From Oxyruncus cristatus (Eukaryota; Chordata; Aves; Passeriformes; Cotingidae): a stretch of DNA of 64,000 nucleotides. The notes beneath the pieces were generated by a model that saw only the letters and a list, made by a program, of their open reading frames with translations, did no database searches and had not been told where the DNA came from. Below are positions 51,901 to 62,582 of the stretch, one piece after another. A program made the position numbers and the translations under genes. Location: assembly GCA_013399855.1 (NCBI GenBank), contig VXAY01004335.1, positions 299,089 to 363,088 on the forward strand, written 5' to 3'. Position 1 is the first letter of the stretch, and the number at the start of each line of letters is the position of its first letter.

Positions 51901-54420
51901 GTTTGGTTTCCAAAGTAGTCCATTAGGAACTTGTGTTGGTGAAGAATTTTATGAAAAATTAAATTAAATGTTTTAAAATAAAATTTTTTACTTAGAAAGA
52001 AAAGTATTTCCAAAAGAAAAACTACTGTATGTGCAAATGGAATGCATGCTAGGATCACTGCCTCATGAGATGTATGGGAGCACACATACTTCACTCTAGC
52101 ATATAATTTGTTTACTCAAAATATTTTTTTTAGCTTGAGGGGTTTTAGAATTTTAATGAAAAATTTCTTGATGTACTTTTTATTATTTAAAAGAAAGATG
52201 CTGTCGAGAACATCACAAGCATTGTAAATTATTGTTTGTGTGTCAGGATGCAGGTGCCACTGTCAAACCTATTTACAAACATCAGTGCTCCTTTTTAGAA
52301 CTAGAAAAAATATTTGGATAATCAGAATATATTACTGAACATATATATTATTGTATTAATATGCACTACATTATGTGCTACAGAAGTACCTGGATGGCTA
52401 GCTAGTTGTAAAGAACATAAGCTAAAAAGGCTTAGAATAATGGACTACTTGGAATTTCAGTTGTTTTATAAGCTTGAGGGGATGACAGAATACTTGGGTT
52501 TGTATTTAAAGAAATCTTCTACCTAAAAGAAGGAAGAAATTATATATGAAATAACTTTAATCCTTTGGTATCATCTACCTTATGGAAGTCAGTGACAGAA
52601 ATGAGAGGACTGCTTCTGCAGAGCAGTGTGAAATCCTTGTCTATTTCTGTAACTGAAATTTCTGTATACTCTTAAATGTATATTTTTATCATTGAAGAAA
52701 ATAAGCACAGTAAAATAGATATTTCAGCATTAGAAAAATGAATAAAGTTAAAAATATTATTATAGAATAATGGCTTGCTTAGTAGTTTCTATCAGTGGTT
52801 GAAAAGCTAGGTATTCCAAAATTCATGAGAATTACACTCTCACATAAGACCTCAACAAAACCATGGACAGCAAATGATAGTGTTCTCTCATACAGCTGTT
52901 TGGCAACGTAGCAGTGACAGTCAGAAGGTATGTTTTTTCCAAAGTAGCTGGCATAGATATCCTGGAAAAACTTTTCCTTTTGTATAGAGGCACAGACTAT
53001 GTCTAAAGATGTGTGTTCAGTCAGAGTATTTTCAGCTTTTTATACTGATAGATAGAGGAATTAAAGGCACATAAATATATGGCAATCACAAAAATGATAA
53101 GGTCAAGTTTTCTGTTAGTTTCTAACATGCAGGGAAAAATATTGCTAATGATGGAAGTGTTTGCTGGCTAATGGATCTTCTAGAAAAAGGTTGGTACTAT
53201 GAACACTGAGTAATGGATTGGTTTCAACCTTATTCAGGCCTTCTGAAAAAAAAACCACAAGTTAAGTTCGGTGGGCATTAGGACAAGCTAAAAAAAAGTG
53301 TAAAATACATAAAATGCACCTTTAATATTTATTCAACTTTATTGAATATATATCCAGGAATATATATCTATCCCATTCCTGGGTTTGAATTAATTAGTTT
53401 TGCCATTAATTCACATAGAGTAAGATATTATCCAAATTTTTTTTATCTTATTCAATGTAGTAGAATTAGTTCTTGCATTGATAATTCATTATTTAAAGGA
53501 ACATTACTGCTATTCTAAATCTACATATAGCAGCAATCAGAATTAAATGGGAAGGTAAAAGTTAAGGTCACAGTTGAGAATCATACTTAATATTCATAGC
53601 TTTCCTGCTTTGAAGTATTAACCTAAGTGTTTATCAAAGAAGACACAGCCTTAACCTCTGGATACTTAAACAGAATAAAGACCAGATGTTATAGTTTCAG
53701 CTTTGGGTTCAAATGACATTTCTCTTTGAGAAGCAATGCATTTTTTCATAGCAATTTGTGTTAAGATGAGAAGTCATGAGGTAGGCTGCCAAGTTCTCTC
53801 GGTTCATTTGTTATGAGTTTTGCACCTGACACGATGTCATGGGTTCAAGTCTCAAAGTGGCACTCTATAGCTCTCTACTGATAGAAGAGCTATCTGTACT
53901 TTATGTGACATTTTAAAATAAGCTCACTGGCAGCTATCCAAATGCATGCTAAAAATCATAAGAGGCATTCTCAGATAAGAGTTGGAGATAATGGCACTCT
54001 CGTGGGCAGCATCTCTTCTCTCTGTAAAACTCACTCTGATACACAAGATTGTCTGTGAGCTATTGCTGAGCATATCTGTAATGGCTGCTTCATTTTCTTC
54101 AATGTCATTTTGTAACAAATAACTCATTATACTTCAGAGTTATTCAGTATCTGGGATTGGAGGAGCATTTTAAAATCAAATTCCACAGAAGCCACTAATC
54201 TATGAGGCATGAATTTTGGGCACTTGTTATAAATTAACACCTTGGTTCTGGTAACTGTTTTAACTGTTTTACTCTTTATATGTGTAAGGTAAAAGATAGA
54301 ATAATAGCCTGTTCATTGATGAGTTCGTAGGCTGTAGAAAAACACAATACCTGGACACATACAAGTGGGAAAAGGACGCTACCGTGAGGGTAAGCATTTC
54401 TCTAAGAGATGGTCAAATAC
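48921..54420. other. AT-rich non-coding DNA, no gene recognised
   Basis: No supported gene. It contains dispersed repeat copy B (49130-49215) and ordinary poly-T/poly-A runs. A 117-codon open frame at 51741-52094 minus has no recognisable domain. Confidence 0.5.
49130..49215. repeat. Dispersed repeat copy B
   Basis: 'tgctatggatcagatttgtg', 'ataacacactgatgtgttag' and 'ccaaacagttctttcacag' align in order with the segment at 47696-47795, at roughly 70% identity by eye. Same orientation, about 1.4 kb away. Confidence 0.65.
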
Positions 54421-54503
54421 CAGGTTTTTCCTGCAGGTCTGGTTAGTCCTGTCAAGAAGGGAAGTTTGTTCACCCAAAGTAACTAGGATAAATAAGGACA
54501 GTG
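54421..54503 (+). repeat. Inverted repeat, left arm (83 bp)
   Basis: Pairs with 55651-55733 in opposite orientation. The first 67 bases match with two differences, and the remaining 16 match less well ('ataaataag' against 'ttaaataag', then 'cagtg'). A weaker match seems to go a few bases beyond the outer edge. Confidence 0.95.
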
Positions 54504-55650
54504 ATGTAGACTGTTTGATATTGATCCTGCTACAAAATGTTCTTTTGCAGTCTTTGGTCACTGTCATTTTCCCTTTCAAGTCAGATTCTTTTTCTTTTCT
54601 TGGTTGTGTACAGTTCTCAGCGTATTTTGCTATGACATATTTCAGAGTAATAATGGTTAAAAACTTCATGAAATCTTTAGAAGTTTCGTTAGGAAAGCAT
54701 ACGTGACATACCTGGATGTGTTCAATAAATGCACACAAGATTCATATGGATCTTAATAAATTCTTCATTAGGCTTTCTACTGATCTGTGCAAAAAAAAAA
54801 AAAAACCACCAGAAAAATAAAATCCCAATATTCTGACCCTCAGATATCTTATATGTGAGGATGGCCTTGCTCCTCTTATGACAAGAAAATAAATTATTTT
54901 TACTGCTGAGAACTATTGACCTATCCATCTTCAAATATATGTTGTTTCTTTTGTTAATACTTTCTGGTTTTGTAGATAGTTCCCTGATAAAATATTTTCA
55001 TCATTTGTGTTTTGATAGCTGATGGAATTGTATTTTTGATCTTGTATCAAGACATTTGTGTATTTTAATTTTCAGTGGCTGGGATAATAGTGTGATAAGT
55101 ACTGTTCAATAAAGAAATAGAATTCAAGTAAAGAATAATGACTAAAATCAGTTACTTTTTTGTGTCTAATTCCACTGAACCTGTATTAAAGGTTGTGGTG
55201 CCACAGAGTTAATAAGTACTCCTATGAATTGCCTAATGCACACATAATAAGTAGTCTGAAGTCTGAGGAAAAAGGGGTAATTTATCTTTATCAAACTACA
55301 GTTACAGCTGTGTTTGAAAGAGTCTGTGAGATTGGAGGGCTCTAAATGGATTTGCTGTTGTATTGACTGAATTCTTCAAGAATACTCTTTTTCAAATAAT
55401 GGAAAAAGTTTTTTTAAAAAAACGAAGTAAAAAAATTAAAAAAAAAAGGAGAAGGTGGGAGGGCGGTACATGAGAAACACCAAAGAAAACAAACTCCTCA
55501 ACTTTTAAATCTGAGTTTACATCAAGAATGGATTTCCATAAATGTTCTTAATTTGCTGTTAAATGTCTGATTTGTAAAGAAATAATCCCTTTCATATTCA
55601 GGTTGAGGCCTTTTTTTTTCTTTTAATATTGCTAACTTTTAAAAATTAGA
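54504..55650. other. Unique spacer between the inverted copies
   Basis: About 1.15 kb of AT-rich sequence with no gene. It includes poly-A runs near 54790-54805 and 55410-55450. Nothing in it resembles a transposase. Confidence 0.55.
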
Positions 55651-55733
55651 CACTGGTCTTATTTAACCTAGTTACTTTGGGTGAACAAACTTCCCTTCTT
55701 GACAGGACTAACCAGACCTGTAAGAAAAACCTG
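55651..55733 (-). repeat. Inverted repeat, right arm (83 bp)
   Basis: Reverse-complement copy of 54421-54503; see that entry. Confidence 0.95.
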
Positions 55734-58700
55734 ATGCTTGACTGAGTCCTGGAAATTATTGATCTTTTAAGTCTCATGCCACATGATCTTCCAATCAGAC
55801 CCCAAGGAATTTATAGGTATGAGAAATAATTGAAAATTTGTTTACTTCACAGGCTTTCAATTTGTGATATTGAAACTAAGATGCCTTAGTCAGGGCATGT
55901 GATCATGCTGTACAATATCTGACATAGGACAGGGAGGAGTTGCTCATTGATTCAGCATCTCATGGTTGCTGGTGTTCAGCAGCGCAAATAAAAAGATGAA
56001 GTCCAGTTTTTTTACCTTCAGATCCTTTCTTGCCACTAATATAAATATTTTTATAGGAGTTAAGTTGGGAATGAGAGCTATACAATGAATGACATGATGA
56101 TGAAGAGGGTTTGAAGGAGAATGGGGACGAGGTGGGGATAATTATGTATCAAGCACAACTGATTGGGTATAACACAGAAGCAGCTGCTTAATAGGTAGCT
56201 TTCTGTGATATACAGTATGTCAGCCTGACTTATTAAGAAACAGATATGAATAGGAGTAAAAGAATGCTCCAAAATATAAAAAGGTGTTAATGAAGAAAAT
56301 ACACCAACAGAAAATGAATTGGGAAAATGATGCGTGTAGCATGGCATAGCTACATAGTATTTCAAGGGTGAAGACAATAATCTTGAATTTTTTACTGAAA
56401 AAGGTGAAGAGTCACTGAGACTGAAGGAGTTTGATTAATACATTTTGTAAAGATTAAAAATGCAAGGATCTACTTAACAAAAGGTCATTATAGAGGATAA
56501 TGACCCACCACACAGTGTTGTGACCTCCATTATGTCTCTGCACTTTGTTGAAACATTTCTTTGTATCTCATTGATATATCTCTCCTTCTCTATCTCTTTA
56601 ACTTCCATGATATGCTAAATAAATTAGAAAAACTTTATGTTTCTTGTTTGCATTCCAGTAATACATGCATGTGATCTATAACTGAGATGCTAAGTCATTT
56701 TGTTACACATCATGTTTTGTGTCTTTACTGCATGCTTATATAATATACAGAGCAGTTTCACTGCCACTTTTCCTGTATAGTGAAACTCAATGGATAAGGA
56801 TGAGGTGAATATTTGGGCTGCATCATCAATTACAAAGATTAATATTAGCAGAATGTTATAAAAACACCTGTACCTCTATTTTGAGCATTTTCTGTTTCTC
56901 TTATTTTTACACTATATTATCTAATTTTTACTATATAGAAGAACTATTTGAAGACAAGAGGGAAGAATCAGTGCCGCTTTCTGAAGAGTTTGTTGGTGTG
57001 GTTGTTCTTTTTTTTTCTTAGGATGTGATATTCATAATTGAATGAATAAATTAACAAATATTCAGAACACAGCATGTTGCTAACAAACCTGCTTTGCTGA
57101 GACCATCTGAATTGGTCTTATCCATACTGAATGAATGGACCTTTACAGGTTTATAATTTCTAATTTCATTACAAATGAATTCTAAGTCTAGCAGTACTGT
57201 CTATATTTTAATTATACTGTGTTTTAGACAACCAAATGCATTCAATACAAAATGTTATTCAGCAGAGTTTTCCAGAATTAAATGAGTTGCATTGGATGCC
57301 CTGATGACAAGGAAAAGATGTTGCCTGAGCAACTTTCTTGACTTTGTTAACAAAGGTTTATTGTGGTGTCAGAATTAGAGCCACATTGCCCTAACAATGT
57401 CGGAAAGAAAAAACTTTCACGACTGAAGGACTCTTCACAGAATTAACATCTGTATCTCATGGATTGTATGAAATAGGAACACCAAATTTAAAATGTAAGA
57501 AAGCAAAAATGATGAAGACAAATGGTTTTACATTTTTTCTCTATATCTTGACTGCAGCTAATATTTGATAGTATCACATGCAATAACATCAGAAGACTAC
57601 AGACATACATCTTGGATGACAAGATTCCTAGTCATAGATAATGAGCATGTTTAAAATATATTGGTTAACAACAGCAGAAATAATTTCTGACTCTAACTAG
57701 AATGATAGGCATGATAGGAAGTGGTACAAATGACATATAAAAAGTTTCAGAGGAAACTGAACCAGCAGACTTAGCAGTTCTAGGCAACATGCAGTATAAT
57801 TTCAGTGACTCAGGCCAGTGGTATAATTTAGGACACATTAGTGTTTCTTCCTATTCCACTAAACTCCGTGATGCTTTAAAAGCTTACTAGACATAAACAG
57901 CCTAACAAAAGCTTAGGACAGATTGATAGTGGGAGCTGAGGTCCTGTGTGGCAGGTGATAGACTTAAAAGGGTTATATTTATTTTTTTTTAAAAGCCAAA
58001 CTATCAGACTGTGCAAGTCGGATTTCCACTTTTAGTATAAACCTGTAGGGAAACAAGGGGAAGGCTTCCCATTAGACCCTAGCAGTTTTATCATTTTGGT
58101 CAGACAAGCTTGGGTTTGCTGCTTTTCTGCTCCAGGGAAATGACATGCTTCAGCCCCCAGCACATGCTGCTTAGTATGGCCTCCACTCTGCTAAACTTCA
58201 GGTACAGGATCAACCTTTACTTTCATTTTTCCTTTTTTCAAGCTTTTCTCTGGGTTTAGGAAATGAAAAGGATGAGTAGGTTGTTGCTTAATTTATTTTG
58301 TCAGCACGACTTTTGCATTTAGATTTCCAAAGCTGATTAGGGGATTAAGCTGCATAACTGCCATTAAAGTCAACCTCCTTTTAGTTAGTTTGAGAATTAA
58401 AACATGCATCTTTGGGTTTTACAATTTAATGATGGCATAAATTTTATATACAAATGACAGAATTCTCTAACAAGAAACATTTAAGACCAACATTTTCTCA
58501 GCTAGTTCTGCAAGAAACTTTAGCTGGACAACTAATAGAAAAATTAAAAGGGAAGAAAGGGAGAAGAATTTGTCCTCAAATAATAAATTAATTAATTAAA
58601 CCTTCTGAATTTTAACAAGATATACATACAGATCTGAAATAAAGTTATATTAAATCATATCAGTAATAATCAGAAACTGAGAACTCATATGAGAAAAACT

Positions 58701-58845
58701 TAGGTTTAGGAAAGCTTTGAAGAAATGGTGACCAGAAAAAAAAATTGTTGTAATAAAATATTTTAAAAATCTGAATCCAATTTGAAATATTTTAGTTCAA
58801 GTGAAATAGAAAAAAATGACTGTGCCATTTGTTGTGAATGAATAT
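55734..58845. other. AT-rich non-coding DNA, no gene recognised
   Basis: No supported gene or transposon. If the exon at 58846-58982 is real, the part next to it on its left would be 3' untranslated sequence. An AATAAA already overlaps the stop region. Confidence 0.5.
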
Positions 58846-58982
58846 TTATTTACTTTTTTCTCGCATTTTTTCACATTGATCATGATTACAGATGTCAGAC
58901 TTGAATCTATATTTCCAGCCTCCATAAGAAAGATGCGTCAAACAAACACTGCATGATCTGACACCACAGTAGTCTTTTGTTC
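58846..58982 (-). CDS. Candidate terminal exon of a small cysteine-rich protein, unidentified
   Basis: On the minus strand a strong acceptor, 'ttcttttgttcttcag' at 58983 upwards, is followed at once by 45 codons without a stop, ending TAA at 58846-58848. In the frame starting two bases into the exon the peptide reads TKDYCGVRSCSVCLTHL, then SYGGWKYRFKSDICNHDQC, and ends EKMREKSK. It has five cysteines spaced C-x4-C-x2-C-x17-C-x4-C, few low-complexity runs, and a GGW turn, unlike translations of neighbouring AT-rich DNA. An upstream exon ending one base into a codon is required but was not found. The cysteine spacing does not fit Kunitz, Kazal, defensin or Ly6 as I know them. Chance is possible. 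Confidence 0.3.
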
Positions 58983-61900
58983 CTGAAGAACAAAAGAATA
59001 ATTAACTGCACTGATGCTTGGGATGTCTGACTTTTCATTTGAGATGTTGTTCCTATTATTTCAATAACATTTCTTATTATTTATCCTCTGGACTACCATT
59101 GGATTTGAATGCAAAGGCTGAGTATTCTGTTCTGTTTTTTTTCTGGGCGTCGCTGCTACAAATTATTTGAATTATTGTCTTCATATTTTTTCAAATTTAA
59201 TTAATTTCCTTTAAGTCTGCTTAGCAAAACATGGCACTTGTATTGAGCTGTACAATAATTTCCTTTCTCCTTCCCACTTCTCATAAAAATTTATTATCAA
59301 TGATGGTGAAATAGTAAATTGGACAACAGTTCAACCTTATAACTGTCATTTAGGAATGGCAATTTATCACTGACATTTTAGAGACTATCACATTTAGGTA
59401 TTGATATGTATCAAGAATTAAGTTGATCTTCCTATGAAATGTTCAGAATATTTTACAAAGCTCTTGTAAGTAAAGAAAATAATGAGAATGTTTTGGCAGT
59501 GTGGTTGAATTGTGTATGTAGGGAAAAGTCAGTTCTTTGAAGTGTGGCATCCACTTCAACCTGTAGGAATGATGTATGTAATGTACAGATATGCAAAACT
59601 GAACAGCTTAAATTTTGGGATCAGGCCTTCAGAATGGAAACACAGTGCAACAAATCTCTGTATCAGGGTGTTCTTCCTTCACACAAAGAATTCCTAAGAG
59701 GTGAAAATGGTTTTGATATTATTGATATTTGTTATGCACTCAAAAAATTAATCTTGAAGTTAGTTTCAATGAGAAGGGGATCTTCTTTTAATTTCTTTTA
59801 GTTGAGGTTTCAGATCAGTATTCTATGAGAATTTTTGGGCTCATTTTACAGTGCTTCCTTTTTTATTTTATTTTTTATTCCTATACTATTAATTTACAAT
59901 GAGCTCCTTACAATTACTGTAATAGAAATTATCCCAGGTTTTCATAGAATAAAATTTCTGAAATTAAAATCTGACCATTAAATGTACTAAAATTTAGAAC
60001 AGTGAGATTATAAATACAGGTGTTTCAATTGCTAGTACAAAAGAGTGTCCTATTTCAGTCCCTGGAAATCTCACATTAATTCTGTGAAATAAGTCTTCAC
60101 CAAAACTAATTTTTTTTTTTCACAAGTAGAAATTAAATCAATGGTTTTAAATTAGAAAATATTACATTTTTCATTGTACTGAAGGAAATTAACAACAAAG
60201 AAAAAATGTTATGCACTACCTTAATCATAATGCATTATCTTGATTTTAATTTTCTCCAATGTCAAAAACCATCTTCTTGTACACTCAGATGTGCAAAATT
60301 CTTTTTTAACAAATATCACTAATAGAATAATTGATATTATACTGTATTAGATTAGATTATTATAGATTAAAAAATGAGAATCCAAATCAAGTTGCAAATC
60401 TAAGTCTAGAGCCGAAAACCTTTGAATATATTTTTATATTGTTCATAAAAAGTTAAATCATGTTTTCACACTGTTTTGAAGAAAATCAATATAAAATAAG
60501 AGACAGGAATAAGAAACAAGGGACCCAATATGAAAACTCATTTACAGGACATATATTTGCTTTGGGGTGAATATTATGACATGAGCATGAAAATACCATT
60601 TGTAATTTCTTAAATCTAAATCTGACCTTAGATCTTGTATTTACTCTTAACTACTCATGGTCACAAGAAGACTGCAGGCTACTCACTCTAGTGCTCCGTG
60701 GAACTCTAGGAACCCATTGCCTCTCTAAGGGAGGCAGAAATATCTCTGGAACCAGAAACAGAACAGTATAGTCTGAGAGTTAAAGCTCCCTAATCTTCTA
60801 AGACCACCAGCCCACTGAACATGTATCATTAGCCTTTCAGAGCTTGTACTTGAACACTCATATCAAATCAAATCACTCCTGATAGCCTATGTCTCCCAGT
60901 GCTTTCCAACACTTGACTTCATGCACCACTACTCTGTTTGACACTTAGAGGGTTGGTTTTGTGGAGAAGAGTTTAATTCAGAACTTTTATTCTACTGCTG
61001 TCTTGGTTGTGTGGGAAAATTAAACAAGCAGCAGAGTTCCCTGTCATCCTCAATTATTTTTAAGCTGTGTTTACGTTATGTGTGTCAGTCTCACAATGCA
61101 TAGCTTCAAAGTTGCTTTTACCAAGTTGTGTCCATCAATGAATAAACATTTTTATTGTATTTTTATTTAAAGTATATGAAAATGAGAAGTAACATTCCAG
61201 TTTGCAAATTAAAAGTAGATGTTATCAAGCCAGTAGGTTTCAGAGGGTTTTTTTATATATATTTAGAAATAAATTAATTTTCAACAGTAGATTAAAATCA
61301 GCCTTTTTCCACAGGATTTTTTGTTTTGCATTTAAAGAGTATTTTGGTTTCATGAATGATTTGGTAACAGGTTTATCTGATGACTATATTTCTGATATTT
61401 TCAAAACTCTAATTGTACGATAAGAATTGTATCTCAAGGTGAGAACAGAAAAAAATTAATCTATATTGTTATCTGTTTCGATACTCAAAGAATTTAAACT
61501 CCAAATGAAATGGAAACAGAATTATATTAAATAAATATTTTTAGTGTTTTCTTCTAGCCTGACACTTTTATTTTGATTGAAAAAAAGAAAACAAGTGAGC
61601 AACGTTTTCTGTGGATGAAAACCTACAGGTTTTTACCTAGCATAGAACTCCAAGGCATGTAATTTCTCCTCAAAACAAAAAACCATGCCTCCTCATCTGT
61701 TGCAGTATGAGAGTGTAGCTTTCATTCTATTATTGAAAAAAGGATTCCTGGGATGTTAACATTAGTGATATTAGTGAGATAAAAAACACCACAGTCACTC
61801 ACAACATGACATACAATGCTAACTTTTAGCACTTCTGTTTTGGTTATTTTCTCTTAAGATAATATGCTAACATTATTTTGAAAATAAATATAAATCTAAC

Positions 61901-62471
61901 AGATCTGAGATCACCTAAAAAAGGCTGTGTTTGAAACAATGAGTACAGCCTTAGCAATACAGTTTCTAACAAAAAATAAAGGCAAATCAAATCATAGGTC
62001 TTGATTAATAGACTCTATGCTTTTTTTTTTTTTTATCTTTTTTTTTAACTTTAAAAAAAAAAGTTTTTCCTTCTAACATATCATTTTGGAAAATACTCCA
62101 TTAATAGTTATTTAAGTACATTTCTGCACTTCATCATCTGTTGTAACAAGTGATCACTCTTATTACAAAAGTCCTGACAGATTTCCGTGTTCTTGTTACG
62201 GTGTATTAAACTGGTATACAACTCTTGAAACTGCATTGAGGTTTTTAGAGTACATGAATATTATGCTCTGTGAAAGTCACTCCCAGAAAGAATAATAATC
62301 AGGGTTTGGGAGCATACAGTTCCAAGTTACACAGCTGCAAATCCAGTTGTGCCTGTAAGATGTGATCTCTTCTTGTTACGAAAATCCATCTCTGACAACT
62401 GACTCGCTCTGGACATATAAATAAATTTTGCATAACAGAACAAAGAGTATCTACTGCTAGTACTGCGTAAA
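58983..62471. other. AT-rich DNA; only weak exon-like segments
   Basis: No supported gene. It contains the 59-nt splice-flanked segment at 60687-60745. Overlapping Met-initiated open frames at 59512-59801 plus show no domain. Confidence 0.45.
60687..60745 (-). CDS. Candidate internal exon (59 nt), weak
   Basis: On the minus strand 'ctgttctgtttctggttcca' and G give a good acceptor ending at 60746, and GTGAGT (60681-60686) a good donor. Only one frame between them is open; it reads IFLPPLERQWVPRVPRSTR. It ends in phase 0, whereas the exon at 58982 needs one base carried over, so the two cannot join directly. Splice-like pairs of this quality also arise by chance. Confidence 0.12.
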
Positions 62472-62582
62472 TTAGTACTTTGTCAAATTTAACTTTCTGC
62501 AAGTCACAGTTGTACACCAGTCTTCCCAGGTACTCTTTGAAATAGTCTTTATTCTGTTCGTCCCATTATGGCATCTGCCCTT
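62472..62582 (-). CDS. Candidate terminal exon or relic, cysteine-containing
   Basis: On the minus strand the acceptor 'ttgctttgtgttcctcag' is followed by 37 codons ending TAA. The peptide contains GRCHNGTNRIKT, then SKSTWEDWCTTVTCRKL. Its S-x-W...C-x4-C layout loosely recalls the third coding exon of beta-microseminoprotein-type proteins, where a third cysteine would sit in the middle of C-x4-C; here that position is Val. This could be a decayed relic or coincidence. A second, longer frame (stop near 62300) is also open across this DNA, which weakens the case for either. Confidence 0.15.
   Translation of the reverse strand, partial: KGRCHNGTNRIKTISKSTWEDWCTTVTCRKLNLTKY

Noticed and set aside
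54379..54738. Overlapping 113- and 119-codon frames on opposite strands
   Set aside because: They cover the left inverted arm but have no domain, and the second copy of the arm at 55651-55733 does not keep a comparable frame.
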